64,000 nt of DNA from CAVTLG01 sp963735495 (GCA_963735495.1 CAVTLG010000002.1:1426001-1490000); one strand, 5' to 3'; shown: positions 1-8,766, numbered from the stretch's first letter. Program-made: numbers and translations. The notes: a model not told the origin generated them from the letters alone.

Positions 1-544
1 AGAGCAGCAGGAAAAGACTGTAGAAGGCAATCGTGCCGAGGAGAATGAGTGTAAGGATATCGCTACCACCGTTATTTAAAACGATGGCTCCTAACGTGGC
101 GAGTACAGGAAAGCATACAGGGAGGACATAGCATAATTTTTCGATTTTTGAGCGCCTGGGAAGTTGGATACGCATAGCGCATGGCTTTGTTCTTATCCAG
201 GCAAAGATGAAAAGACACGCATTATAGAGAGCAAACCCGATGGCGAGATGCTGAAATGTCAGTGGGTTATGTATGCCAAAGAGTGGAAATAGCATATTTA
301 AGAGCAAGCCACCGAATTCCAAAAACGCTATGCTGAAGCCCACAATGAATAAAAGATTTTCCCAGAACGATATTTTTCTTAGGCGCAAAATTAACGAGAT
401 GAGAAAACCCGGCAATAAAAGACAGGTACAGAAAGAAAGCAGCGTCGATATACCTAGAAAATTGTTGTGTGTGAACTCTAAAATAGTTGCCAGGAGATCA
501 ATACCTAGTAAAAAGGCAAAGAGCGTTTTTTTACCGCAGGTCAT
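1..544 (-). CDS. Membrane protein, DUF2206-like, N-terminal part (runs off window)
   Basis: An open minus-strand frame begins at ATG 544 (GGTGG upstream) and stays open to base 1, giving 181 residues without a stop. The peptide is very hydrophobic. It has a first helix near residues 8-20, a Leu-rich pair of helices around 33-55 (LLPGFLISLILRLRK) and further helices near 63-95, 100-118 and 138-160. The LLPG...LRLRKISFWENLL pattern resembles the N-terminus of large DUF2206-type membrane proteins found beside glycosyltransferases; this rests on pattern memory, not a search. It is last in the glycan operon, 66 bases after the GT4 gene. Likely role: membrane step of surface-glycan assembly, perhaps a polyprenyl-linked sugar transferase. 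The C-terminus lies outside the window. Confidence 0.72.
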   Translation of the reverse strand, partial: MTCGKKTLFAFLLGIDLLATILEFTHNNFLGISTLLSFCTCLLLPGFLISLILRLRKISFWENLLFIVGFSIAFLEFGGLLLNMLFPLFGIHNPLTFQHLAIGFALYNACLFIFAWIRTKPCAMRIQLPRRSKIEKLCYVLPVCFPVLATLGAIVLNNGGSDILTLILLGTIAFYSLFLLL

Positions 545-610
545 AATTGTATCCACCTTTCACAAGATCTATCCTTGAACCTGATCGCTTATATCATGAA
601 GCGCTGTCGA

Positions 611-1723
611 TTAGAGTAGCTGCTTATAAAGTTCTTCTATAGCATTCAAGAGATTCTTCCATGAATAAGCGCGTGCTTTTTTTACTGATAACGTCCTCAA
701 ATTACGGACAGCCGCTTTATCTGCTAGAAGTGTGTCTAGTGCTCTGGCATACGCTGTGGGCGTTGCCTCTTCAACCAGTACACCGCAATCAGCCAGCATT
801 TCCCGTACTTCAGGCGAATCGGCAGCCACTATAGGCAGGCCAGCCGCCAGTGCTTCCAGCATCGAAAGAGATGCGCCAGCTTCTTTAAAGGAAGGCAGCA
901 CAGATATATCTGCTGACTTGTAAAATTCAAGCAGCTCTTGACCAGTCTTTTGACCATGGAGCTGAACATTTTGCAGCCCGTACTGCTGAATTAAAGCTTC
1001 GACATCCCTCCTGAGTTCCCCATCGCCCACAATATCCAGCCTGGCGTTTTCTCGCATGTGCGCCATGGCTTCGATGAGCAGGGGAAGGTTTTTCTGAGCA
1101 GCCAGCCGGCCAACGAATAAGAGACGTGGAACCGCATTTTCGCACGTTTTTTTCTCGATGAAATGGGTTTCTGCCACGCCATTTGGTATCACCACAATAG
1201 ATGCCAACGGAAGTGCATATTTTGCAGCAATTGTCCTCTTTTGGGCTTCTGACACACAGATTATTCTTGCTGCCGATTGCAAAACTCGTTTGAGCAATAA
1301 TTTCTTATAGGGGCCGAGCAGGAAACCTAAGGGACCTGAAGCGTCCACATCCAGGTGGATATGGGCGATATAAGGTATCCCTCTGAGCTTTGAGATCAAG
1401 TACACTATTTCTGGTGCGAAGGCCTGCGCAACATGGAGATGGATAAGCGCGTGGCGTGGCAGGGCCAGTAGTCGAAAAAACAAAGTGAATAGAATGGGTG
1501 TATGCGCAAATTCGACTGATTTTAAATAATGAACCTGCGATTTTGAGCCAATAGCTATCTTCCGAGCATAGCCTCTGTCGGAGGTGTAGACCGACACAGT
1601 GTACGCTTTATCTACAAATCCCTCAGCTATGCGCTGCACGACATTCTCCATACCACCCAGGTGAGGAGGATAATACGATGTAACCTGTACAATTGTAGGC
1701 GTGGCCGAGTTTATTTTAGACAT
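611..1723 (-). CDS. Glycosyltransferase family 4
   Basis: A 370-residue GT-B fold enzyme. The N-terminal Rossmann half opens with VTSYYPPHLGGMENVV, where the Gly-Gly loop is typical of GT4 enzymes. The C-terminal half carries PNGV, FVGRLAAQKNLPLLIEA and the E-x7-E nucleotide-sugar signature EAGASLSMLEAL near residues 285-296. It should transfer a sugar from a nucleotide donor to a lipid-linked or nascent glycan on the cytoplasmic face of the membrane. The start overlaps the end of the upstream GT4 gene by 13 bases, so the two are probably translationally coupled. Donor and acceptor cannot be read from sequence. Family assignment is secure; specificity is unknown. Confidence 0.93.
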   Translation of the reverse strand: MSKINSATPTIVQVTSYYPPHLGGMENVVQRIAEGFVDKAYTVSVYTSDRGYARKIAIGSKSQVHYLKSVEFAHTPILFTLFFRLLALPRHALIHLHVAQAFAPEIVYLISKLRGIPYIAHIHLDVDASGPLGFLLGPYKKLLLKRVLQSAARIICVSEAQKRTIAAKYALPLASIVVIPNGVAETHFIEKKTCENAVPRLLFVGRLAAQKNLPLLIEAMAHMRENARLDIVGDGELRRDVEALIQQYGLQNVQLHGQKTGQELLEFYKSADISVLPSFKEAGASLSMLEALAAGLPIVAADSPEVREMLADCGVLVEEATPTAYARALDTLLADKAAVRNLRTLSVKKARAYSWKNLLNAIEELYKQLL

Positions 1724-2796
1724 GCTTCAAATATTCCTTTCGTTAAAGCAACACGTGTCTCCCAGGTAAACCTTTCTCTGACCTTCGCTGCACCGACATG
1801 CCCCATGCGAGTTGCTAATTTCTTATCTGCCAGTATGCTGGAAATTGCCCGTCCTAAGGCGTGACTATCATTTGTGGGTACAATGAGTCCATCGATACCA
1901 TCGCTGATCGCTTCAGGAATGCCACCTCGATTGGTTCCAATGACTGGAGTCTGGCATGCCAGCGCCTCAATAAGCACCATGCCAAAGCCTTCGACGGCAA
2001 AAGATGGTAGCACAACCACACTGGCTTTCTGCATCTCTGCAACCAGGTCTTTTCCACGTTTGACACCGACAGAGACAAATCTCTCGTCTGCAAAATCGGT
2101 TTTTTCTCCAATGATATGTACCTTGATGTTGGAGAAATCTTTGATGGCATCCAGTAAATAATACAGACCTTTTATTTCATACATACTTTTGTAGCGGCAA
2201 ATGAACAAGATGAGATTATCTTCTTTTTTGATAGTTGGATCGGGTTTAAATAGAGAAATATCGACCCCTGGATGAATAACAGTACTTTTGGTGGCATAGT
2301 TTTTTAAGATGGTATTTTCTATAAAGTTGGATGCACAGATTATTCTATTGGCTCTGCCTGCGGTATAGGGAAGAATGAGCTTTTCATACAGAAAAGTGAT
2401 GATATCTGGCAATAACTTCTGCTTGCGCATCGTTCCTGAATGATAGGTTAAAATGAAAGGAATGTTGCCCGCTAAGCATGCAGACAGGTCTCCCAGAAAC
2501 ATCACCGGTTGATGAGAGTTAATAATCTCTGGCTTTTCCTCGCGGATGATTCTTTGGAGCGAGAAGTACCACAGTGGATTAACAGGTGTATTTGAAATGC
2601 GCATCATTGCTGGCAAGCGGTACACTTTTATACCGCAACAATCGTCAATAACTTGTTTTTTGTGCTTTAAATCTGCAGTGACAACGACTATTTCAGCGTT
2701 ATATGCTTGCTTTAATCCAAGCGCAATGTTGAGGACATAGTTTTCGAGTCCACCTAACGCTGGGAAAAAGTATGGTGCGATAAAAAGTACTTTCAC
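1711..2796 (-). CDS. Glycosyltransferase family 4
   Basis: A GT4 glycosyltransferase of 361 residues when started at GTG 2796, which follows GAGGGTGAAACA and begins VKVLFIAPYFFPALGGLENY. A longer frame to 2874 would run back through the end of the deacetylase gene and adds no conserved sequence. Motifs: the GG loop near residue 14, HPGVDISLF, and the E-x7-E signature VEGFGMVLIEALA with the following TNRGGIPEAI. It lies 10 bases after the deacetylase stop and overlaps the next GT4 gene. It is closely similar in design to that neighbour, so the pair may be an old duplication. Sugar specificity is unknown. Confidence 0.92.
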   Translation of the reverse strand: MKVLFIAPYFFPALGGLENYVLNIALGLKQAYNAEIVVVTADLKHKKQVIDDCCGIKVYRLPAMMRISNTPVNPLWYFSLQRIIREEKPEIINSHQPVMFLGDLSACLAGNIPFILTYHSGTMRKQKLLPDIITFLYEKLILPYTAGRANRIICASNFIENTILKNYATKSTVIHPGVDISLFKPDPTIKKEDNLILFICRYKSMYEIKGLYYLLDAIKDFSNIKVHIIGEKTDFADERFVSVGVKRGKDLVAEMQKASVVVLPSFAVEGFGMVLIEALACQTPVIGTNRGGIPEAISDGIDGLIVPTNDSHALGRAISSILADKKLATRMGHVGAAKVRERFTWETRVALTKGIFEACLK

Positions 2797-2806
2797 TGTT
2801 TCACCC

Positions 2807-3505
2807 TCATTTGAGAATCTCAGTATTAGTGCTATGGATAACGTCATTTTTTTGCGCGATATGCGACAGAACATTTTCCAGTTTTTGCCATGCGTTTAGC
2901 TTTTCGAGTTCCCAGGAATGGCCCCAGAGATGGAAGAGACCGCCAGTCTGGCAAATGTGGTCAAAGAGGGCTATCGCGAGCTTTTCCCAATCCCAATACT
3001 GCTTGACGCGCAGGGGGGAAAAGTGAGAGAAGGGGAGGATTTTATGCAAATCCGCATAGTGTGCATAGGTGTGAAAAGTTGTTGGCAGTGCAAAAACATC
3101 CTGATGCATGTCAAAGGCATAGCGTTTTGTTGTTCTTGCCAGCTTGTAGCCATGTTTTTTCACCAGACCTTTCGTCTCTTCATTATAATCACCGTAAGGA
3201 TAGCAAAACGCAGTTACTTCGCGTTGTAAAAGCTCCTCTAGATAATCTTTTGACTGCGCGATTTCGTCATCAGCTTGAGAAAGAGTGATTTTTGTTAAAC
3301 GGGGATGGGTGATTGTGTGACCGCCAACTTCAAAATCGCTACCTAGCGAGAGAATATCGCGTATGCTTAATAAATCGTCCCTCTGAAACTCGCGATCCTG
3401 CGGACATATATAGAAAGTCCCTTGTATGCCATATTTTTTCAGCAACGCAGCGAGTTTCATATCGAGTCTATGTCCATCGTCCCAACTTGTCGTCACCTGT
3501 ATCAT
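2807..3505 (-). CDS. Polysaccharide deacetylase (NodB/CE4 fold)
   Basis: A 232-residue CE4 polysaccharide deacetylase starting at ATG 3505, which has a strong AAAGGAG box eight bases upstream; an in-frame ATG at 3544 has none and would overlap the preceding gene. Motif 1 is TTSWDDGH, with the catalytic base and metal aspartates. Motif 2 is GHTITHPRL, with the metal-binding H-x3-H. Motif 3 is CYPYGDYNEE, and a late LWGHSWE supplies the usual C-terminal His. All metal ligands appear present, so it should be active in removing N- or O-acetyl groups from a carbohydrate. There is no signal peptide, which suggests a cytoplasmic or lipid-linked substrate made by the adjacent glycosyltransferases. 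Confidence 0.9.
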   Translation of the reverse strand: MIQVTTSWDDGHRLDMKLAALLKKYGIQGTFYICPQDREFQRDDLLSIRDILSLGSDFEVGGHTITHPRLTKITLSQADDEIAQSKDYLEELLQREVTAFCYPYGDYNEETKGLVKKHGYKLARTTKRYAFDMHQDVFALPTTFHTYAHYADLHKILPFSHFSPLRVKQYWDWEKLAIALFDHICQTGGLFHLWGHSWELEKLNAWQKLENVLSHIAQKNDVIHSTNTEILK

Positions 3506-3533
3506 CCGAATTGCTCCTTTGCTATGAACTGAC

Positions 3534-4697
3534 CTAAGCTTCACTGCGATAGATACCCAGTAAGCTGGTCGTATTTTTCTCCCAGGAGTAGTGTTCCCAG
3601 GCTATTTTCCTGGAATATTCACCCATGTCTTTGCGCAGCATACTATCGTTGCGTATCTTGTTGATCGCAGATTTTATATCTGCCTCTGTTATGTCTATAT
3701 AGCTAATCAAGGGACTATCGAGTGTCTGGTCGAGATTGTTGTATTTGCTGGTAATAATTGGCAATCCTGTAGCCATAGCTTCCTGGATGGAGAGAGGGAA
3801 TCCTTCGCCATAAGAAGGAAGAATAAATGCATCGCTGGCTTTATACAGCATGGCTAAATCTTCTTGCGGTAGCGGCCCAATAATTCTTGCCTCATGATCA
3901 GATTTTATGTAGTCAGGAATGATTCCTCCGCCGACAAATAGGAGAAGATAAGTGCTATCTTTGGCGTTATAGAGGATATCAAAGCCCTTTTTAGGAACAA
4001 ATCTGCCAACGAACAAAACGACAAATGTATCAAGGGGTATGTTATTGCGCTCGCGCATAGCCTGTTTTTCGTGTGCTGTTGGCGTATGAAATAGCTTGAA
4101 ATCCACGCCATTAGGAAGATGATAGACATCTTTTTTATAGCGTTTGATCCATTGGTAAACAGACATATTGAGCACTATCACAGCATCACTGATCCAAAGA
4201 GTAACCAGGCCGATGCTGTAAAAAACAAGCTTTTCTATGGTATTGACTATTTTATTGGCATAGTGCACATGAGGAACATGTTGCGTGAGGATTACCCGTT
4301 TTCTATGTATTTTTGCCAGAATTGCGGCAAAAAATGATGAAGGGTACAATATATCATGGATATGTATGATATCAGCATTTTTAATGGCTCTAAGAGCGCT
4401 GCTGTTAAAGAAAAGAAGAGGGACTGGTATGTGTAGGCGCTCTAATGGTGCTACAGCTGGAGCTTTAATATAAGTGACGCCATGCAACGCAAATGTTTTA
4501 GCTGTGTGCGGAATATTGCTACTTATCAACGTTACCCGATGTCCCTGAGATGCCAGGTATTCTGCTTGAGATTTCGCAACAACGCCTAAACCAGATCCAA
4601 TATAAGGATGGGCATATGTCACCACAATCACAACATTCAGGGGTTCTGCTGACCCTCTCTTTGATGGAAGTGTACTTTGCTCAGATAAAGTTACCAC
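3534..4697 (-). CDS. Glycosyltransferase family 4
   Basis: A 387-residue GT4 glycosyltransferase with a GTG start at 4697, preceded by GGGAGGACGACA. About 20 variable residues precede the core VVIVVTYAHPYIGSGLGVV, where an SGLG turn replaces the GG loop. Further motifs are HIHDILYP, PNGVDFKLF, FVGRFVPKKGFDILY and the E-x7-E signature GEGFPLSIQEAMA. A hydrophobic stretch near residues 155-175 (LVFYSIGLVTLWISDAVIV) could associate with the membrane. The stop lies 28 bases ahead of the deacetylase start, and the GT2 gene is upstream by about 105 bases, so all belong to one glycan operon. Substrate unknown. Confidence 0.92.
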   Translation of the reverse strand: MVTLSEQSTLPSKRGSAEPLNVVIVVTYAHPYIGSGLGVVAKSQAEYLASQGHRVTLISSNIPHTAKTFALHGVTYIKAPAVAPLERLHIPVPLLFFNSSALRAIKNADIIHIHDILYPSSFFAAILAKIHRKRVILTQHVPHVHYANKIVNTIEKLVFYSIGLVTLWISDAVIVLNMSVYQWIKRYKKDVYHLPNGVDFKLFHTPTAHEKQAMRERNNIPLDTFVVLFVGRFVPKKGFDILYNAKDSTYLLLFVGGGIIPDYIKSDHEARIIGPLPQEDLAMLYKASDAFILPSYGEGFPLSIQEAMATGLPIITSKYNNLDQTLDSPLISYIDITEADIKSAINKIRNDSMLRKDMGEYSRKIAWEHYSWEKNTTSLLGIYRSEA

Positions 4698-4802
4698 TGT
4701 CGTCCTCCCTTTACCACACGTATTGCTTCAATAACACATCCGACCTGCTCTCCAGTTGAGAGCAACGTTAGTAACTAACAGCGCTGTTTTTTGCTCGGCA
4801 AT

Positions 4803-5519
4803 CTATCCTTTCGGTGGAGACCAGAATAGATTACGCGAAAAGGCGAGAAGGATCTTGAGACCGTCTTTGAGTGGGGCAATTTTTGTTTCGCCTTCGCGGA
4901 CGTTGTAGGTGATTGGTACTGAATAGATGGAGTAATGAAGCTTCACCAGTTTAGAGATCATTTCCATTTCGATACTGAACCCATCCGACCTTAAATGATC
5001 TCTCATCTTGACGACGACATCTCCGCGCCAGGCAAAATAGCCACTTAACACATCTGTGACCTGTGTGCCATAAAAACACCTGACTAAAAAGGTGTACACC
5101 CAGTTTACCAGGAGATTTTGGAGCTTCAGGGCATTTTTCGTGATTTTGCCGCCCAGCCGCGAGCCAATAACCACGTCGCAAAAATTATTGGTAATCGGCT
5201 CTATCAGCCTGAGTATTTCTCTGGCGTCGTAGGTGTTGTCACCATCCAGCATAACGACGTACGCTGTGTCGCTATCGATAGCGTTGAACGCCTTGCGCAT
5301 GGCATTGCCTTTGCCCTTTGCCTGCTCGAAAATAACATGCGCTCCTTTGCTCCTGGCGACCTCTGTCGTGCGGTCAGAAGAATTGTTGTCAATAACAATA
5401 ACTTTCGATTCAAATCCATGCTTATGGAGCGCCTGGTGCGGGATATCGTCCAGTACTTTGGCGATACCTTGCTCTTCGTTGTGGCATGGGATCAAGATGG
5501 TAATTTTTTCTTTTTTCAT
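4803..5519 (-). CDS. Glycosyltransferase family 2 (DPM1-like)
   Basis: A 238-residue GT2 enzyme of the dolichyl/polyprenyl-phosphate sugar synthase type. The GT-A fold is clear: ILIPCHNEEQGIAKVL at the N-terminus, VIDNNSSDRT, the DXD-type metal site MLDGDNTYD near residue 95, and VIGSRLGG. It ends in a soluble tail without the C-terminal transmembrane pair of some relatives. Likely reaction: transfer of a sugar from a nucleotide donor to polyprenyl phosphate at the inner membrane face. It starts four bases after the stop of the DUF1616-like gene, so they are probably coupled. Donor sugar is not predictable. Confidence 0.92.
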   Translation of the reverse strand: MKKEKITILIPCHNEEQGIAKVLDDIPHQALHKHGFESKVIVIDNNSSDRTTEVARSKGAHVIFEQAKGKGNAMRKAFNAIDSDTAYVVMLDGDNTYDAREILRLIEPITNNFCDVVIGSRLGGKITKNALKLQNLLVNWVYTFLVRCFYGTQVTDVLSGYFAWRGDVVVKMRDHLRSDGFSIEMEMISKLVKLHYSIYSVPITYNVREGETKIAPLKDGLKILLAFSRNLFWSPPKG

Positions 5520-5523
5520 CGAA

Positions 5524-5976
5524 TTAACGTCCTATCCAGAAATCTATGGATTGCTGTTTATTGGTTAACTCGACGATGACTTCCTGACGTCCAGGCAAGT
5601 TGGGAAGTTTGAACTGCTCAGTTTTGACATAGTATTGATTGTTTTTCACCAAAACATCCCCCCTATCGACAATGTATCTCGTGCCATGCGCATCCACAAC
5701 GACATCATAGGTATACTGATAATCCGCCGCTTCGAGGTTATGGATGGCGAAGGCAAAACGTATGCTCTGGTTACTTGTTGCCGAAGCTGGCAAACTTGTA
5801 TTGTCGTTGAAATAGAGTTCAGTAAATTTTTCGGGTTTGGGAACGAGATCGAGAGCAACCAGTTCCTGATAGGTGAATGCTCTGTTTAAGCTAACAAAAA
5901 CAAGCATTCCCGCTACCAGCGTTACTCCTATCAAGAATGGTGTGAGCTTGAAAAGCTGTTTCATTACCAGGTGCAT
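5524..5976 (-). CDS. Membrane-anchored DUF1616-like extracytoplasmic protein
   Basis: A 150-residue protein starting at ATG 5976 (AAAGG eight bases upstream; an in-frame TTG at 5979 is less likely). One N-terminal helix, roughly residues 9-28 (LTPFLIGVTLVAGMLVFVSL), is followed by a beta-rich extracytoplasmic domain. Phrases such as FTELYFNDN, IRFAFAIHNLEAADYQYTYDV and the ending VIVELTNKQQSIDFWI match the C-terminal domain usual in DUF1616 proteins, here as a separate gene. It heads the visible glycan operon and precedes the GT2 gene by four bases, so it may work with that enzyme or with the DUF2206-like protein. Function is unproven. Confidence 0.75.
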   Translation of the reverse strand: MHLVMKQLFKLTPFLIGVTLVAGMLVFVSLNRAFTYQELVALDLVPKPEKFTELYFNDNTSLPASATSNQSIRFAFAIHNLEAADYQYTYDVVVDAHGTRYIVDRGDVLVKNNQYYVKTEQFKLPNLPGRQEVIVELTNKQQSIDFWIGR

Positions 5977-6569
5977 CAATAAAACCTTTCGTAATAATTC
6001 TGCTATCCTGACAAATCTGCTCCACAGGCAGACTCAATTTTTGATAGACATCGGGACATACTTTCATCAATACGACCGGAAGGCTTGTGCGCCTGTTCCT
6101 TCTCGCTGCACACAGAGATACCCATAGCCAGGTAATCAAAGGATGTGTGGTTACTCAAATGCTTCAATGAGATGAAGGCATCGCAACTCAAAGAATGCCT
6201 GATCGGTCGCGCTTTGAGCGCAAAGTTTCCCGCTAGCCCCAGGCTATGAAAATCTTAAGTGTGTTTCCTGGAAAAAGCATCATTTTTGTAGAGGATTGGT
6301 ACGACGGTTCCACTACAACATCTCCCCCCTACTACAGTACACCGCTGTACGATAAGTTCAAAAACGTGGCATGAATGTTTAGTCAAATCTTTCTCTTGAC
6401 TTGATATAAAAGATATTACATCAATACATATATGTATGTCAATAGCATTTCCTTTAGTATTCGTAATTAGAGTACTAATGGGTGATAGACCTCTTGTGTA
6501 TGTTTTTATGAAGTGAATGTGACTGGTGATGCACATGTTATGCAGAGAGGTGTGATATGGGTGCATGAA
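5977..6569. other. Intergenic region with no supported gene
   Basis: About 590 bases between the glycan operon and the first short inverted-repeat element. Short open frames on both strands (for example near 6003-6191 and 6255-6566, minus) lack convincing start sites and domains. The right part is AT-rich and could hold the glycan-operon promoter, but no clear -35/-10 pair was found on the minus strand. Confidence 0.5.
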
Positions 6570-6700
6570 GGCTCTCCATCCTTCCGGGTGAAAACGTTGG
6601 GAAACAGGGTAGGGGCGTCACCTTGCGTGCGCCCTGGGGGCCGGTCGCAAGGACACGCCCCTACCCTGTTTCACCCTCATGGACGGAGAGCCTGCATGAA
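6562..6700. mobile_element. MITE-like repeat, family 1 copy A, with 8-bp direct duplication
   Basis: A 123-bp non-coding element (6570-6692) whose ends are inverted copies: GGCTCTCC at the left, GGAGAGCC at the right, extending to 21 bases with 17 matches. Inside lies a second inverted pair (6601-6618 with 6655-6672) containing GGGTAGGGGCGT. TGCATGAA directly abuts both ends (6562-6569 and 6693-6700), as expected of a target-site duplication. Related copies lie at 15332-15434 and 58489-58608, with a half copy at 57622-57656. It encodes nothing, so any movement would need a transposase elsewhere. Confidence 0.75.
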
Positions 6701-6720
6701 TGCGACAAATGTGTTTTCTG

Positions 6721-7344
6721 CTAGACGATGACATCTGGCGCTGGCTGTTGCCAGCTGCCTTCAAATACGAACTCAGGGAGCGGCTTGCGTGTACGGGCAG
6801 CAAGTTCGCGCTCGCGCAAAGGTGCGGGGAGCTGGTCTGGTGAACCAGGATAGCCTAAGGCGATCATCACAAGTGGTTCATATCCTGTGGGAATGTTTAG
6901 CTCAATCTTCGCTTTGCTGGCATCGAAGCCGCCCATTGGATGGGTAACTAGTCCTGATGCGACTGCTTGTGTCAAAAGATTGGCCGTTGCCATGCCCGTG
7001 TCATAAAAGCTATAGTATTCGCTGCCGGGACGCTCATATAGGCGTGCAACGACGAGTACCAGAACGGGGGCACTTTGCGTCCACACGGCATTGCGTTCCC
7101 ACAGATGAGAGGTAAAACGTGCGTACTCTTCACTATGCTCTTTCGTAGCGAAGAGGAAATTCCAGGGTTGCTGGTTTCCTGCTGAAGCCGCCCAACGTGC
7201 AGCCTCAAATAGGCTATGTAATGTCTCACGCGCGACAGGCGTATCGGCAAATGCACGCGGACTCCAGCGTTCGCTAATCAGTTCATGTATGGGATAATGC
7301 GTCTCCGCAGGTTTACGGAATGCTAATGTATCGTTATTAATCAC
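6721..7344 (-). CDS. Nitroreductase family protein
   Basis: A 207-residue FMN-dependent nitroreductase-fold protein with GTG start 7344 and AAGGAAG nine bases upstream. The N-terminal SERWSPRAF supplies the FMN-phosphate arginine region, and AARWAASAGNQQPWNFLFA is the conserved flavin-binding loop. The C-terminal third has VMIALGYPG followed by a basic RKPLPEFVF tail, also usual. Such enzymes reduce nitro compounds, quinones or enones with NAD(P)H in the cytoplasm; the physiological substrate is not predictable. It is monocistronic, between a MITE-like repeat and an AT-rich palindrome upstream of the gene. Confidence 0.92.
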   Translation of the reverse strand: MINNDTLAFRKPAETHYPIHELISERWSPRAFADTPVARETLHSLFEAARWAASAGNQQPWNFLFATKEHSEEYARFTSHLWERNAVWTQSAPVLVLVVARLYERPGSEYYSFYDTGMATANLLTQAVASGLVTHPMGGFDASKAKIELNIPTGYEPLVMIALGYPGSPDQLPAPLRERELAARTRKPLPEFVFEGSWQQPAPDVIV

Positions 7345-7369
7345 CGAGATGCTTCCTTTCAGGAAATTG

Positions 7370-7384
7370 CTAATATTTTATTAG
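7370..7384. promoter_or_regulatory. Palindrome upstream of nitroreductase, possible operator
   Basis: CTAATA-N3-TATTAG, a perfect six-base inverted repeat, lies 26-40 bases ahead of the nitroreductase GTG on the minus strand. Position and AT content suit an operator for a MarR- or HxlR-type regulator, but no regulator gene is adjacent. Confidence 0.35.
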
Positions 7385-7563
7385 TTTCATTGTAACTGAT
7401 AGGATTGAAAAAGTCAAGGAAGGAGTGCAAATGTGCAGCAATGCTGGCAGTAGAACTCGCGAGATGTGACGATTTTTCGTGGGTCATGACGGTCTCTTAT
7501 GAAGAGCATATTGAGCGTTTGTTGCTACTGATGATAGGTGGGAAGTCGATCAAGCGAGATACG

Positions 7564-8766
7564 TTAGCCAAAGAGCGTATTTTGTATCAACGTATCGGTG
7601 TCCAACGGGAGATTTTGTACATTGCTCAGCCAGATCACGGTAATTTTTTGTTGGGGATAATACCAGTTTGAGGCCGAGAAACCTGCAAACGGTCCCTCGT
7701 TATAATAGGTGAGGCGTTGTACTCCAACGTTATCTTTCTCTTCACCAATGAGCCAGCCATAGCCAATGCCGATTTCGCTAAAGTCTGGTCCACAGGGTTC
7801 TCCTGTTTTACAGAAGGCATATTCCTGAGAAAACATTGCCTGCAGTGTGGCTGGCGAGCCAATTTTATGCTGGATCAGCGCCTGGTCGAAGGTATAAAGG
7901 TCATCGATGGTGGAATAGATGCCACCGGCAGCATAGAGGACAGAAATATCGGTAAAGCCATCAGGAACGCGTGGCTCACTATAGCCTATGGCGTATTGTG
8001 GTAATGGTGGGTAATTCTGGTCATATCCGGTATTATGCAAATGCAAGGGGGTAAAGATGGCCTGCTGCAAGTAGTCTGGATAGGACTCTCCTGAAGCTTT
8101 GGCGATAATTGTTCCCAATAATACTTCATCTGTGGCGCTCCACGTTGGCGTCGTACTGCTTTTAAATGCAGCTGGCGCATTCATCACGCGGCTGATCAGC
8201 TGATCGGGTGTGGTGGGCATATCTTTTGTCTCATTATAATCTGGGAGTGTCGTATAGTCCTCAATGCCCGAGGTGCGTGTGAGCAATTGCTCAATGCTGA
8301 TATCGTCCCAGTTTTCGGGACAGTTTGCAATATAGGTGCAGATATCATCCTGCACTTTCAGTTTGCCCTGATCTTGTAACAGCAAAATTGCCAGCGTGTT
8401 AAATTGTTCGGCCAACGTGCCGATACGAAATCTCGTATCAAAGAGATTCGGTATATTCTGCGACCAGTCAGCCTCACCATAGCCCTGTTCAAGTAGCAGC
8501 CTGCCATTCTGTGCAATCAGCACAGATCCACTGAAGTTCCCCTGGAGCGCCTCATGCGTAAAGAGAGTATTTAATTTAGTGATATTCGTCTGGCTGAGAT
8601 TGGTAGTAGCGGTTGGCGTTATCTGAGTCGGAATAGGAGTAGGAGTAGATGATGCCGAAGCCACTCTATTGTTGTTCTCACAAGCGGTGAGGAGTGGGAA
8701 GAATAGCAGGCAACAGAGACCTACGAGGAGAGAGCGTTGGCACCAATGTGAGCAAACTATGCGCAC
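7564..8766 (-). CDS. Lipoprotein with class C beta-lactamase-type serine hydrolase fold, active site lost
   Basis: A 400-residue protein with a lipoprotein signal: hydrophobic segment near residues 12-26, then LLTAC with the lipidated Cys at 29. A Thr/Pro-rich linker follows, then a beta-lactamase/DD-peptidase fold recognisable from GNFSGSVLIAQNGRLLLEQGYG, ILLLQDQGKL, IEQLLTRTSGIEDY and YAAGGIYSTIDDLY. The catalytic residues are missing. The usual Ser-x-x-Lys after FRIG is TLAE (residues 117-120), the Tyr-x-Asn motif is WSA (209-211), and the late His-x-Gly region reads YYNEG. The fold is clear, but it is probably not a hydrolase; an exported binding or scaffold role is an inference. Confidence 0.88.
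   Translation of the reverse strand: MRIVCSHWCQRSLLVGLCCLLFFPLLTACENNNRVASASSTPTPIPTQITPTATTNLSQTNITKLNTLFTHEALQGNFSGSVLIAQNGRLLLEQGYGEADWSQNIPNLFDTRFRIGTLAEQFNTLAILLLQDQGKLKVQDDICTYIANCPENWDDISIEQLLTRTSGIEDYTTLPDYNETKDMPTTPDQLISRVMNAPAAFKSSTTPTWSATDEVLLGTIIAKASGESYPDYLQQAIFTPLHLHNTGYDQNYPPLPQYAIGYSEPRVPDGFTDISVLYAAGGIYSTIDDLYTFDQALIQHKIGSPATLQAMFSQEYAFCKTGEPCGPDFSEIGIGYGWLIGEEKDNVGVQRLTYYNEGPFAGFSASNWYYPQQKITVIWLSNVQNLPLDTDTLIQNTLFG

Noticed and set aside
273..578. Plus-strand frame of 101 codons
   Set aside because: It opposes a well-supported hydrophobic minus-strand coding frame and shows no domain or ribosome site.
7405..7671. Plus-strand frame of 88 codons
   Set aside because: It overlaps the end of the lipoprotein gene on the other strand and has no recognisable features.
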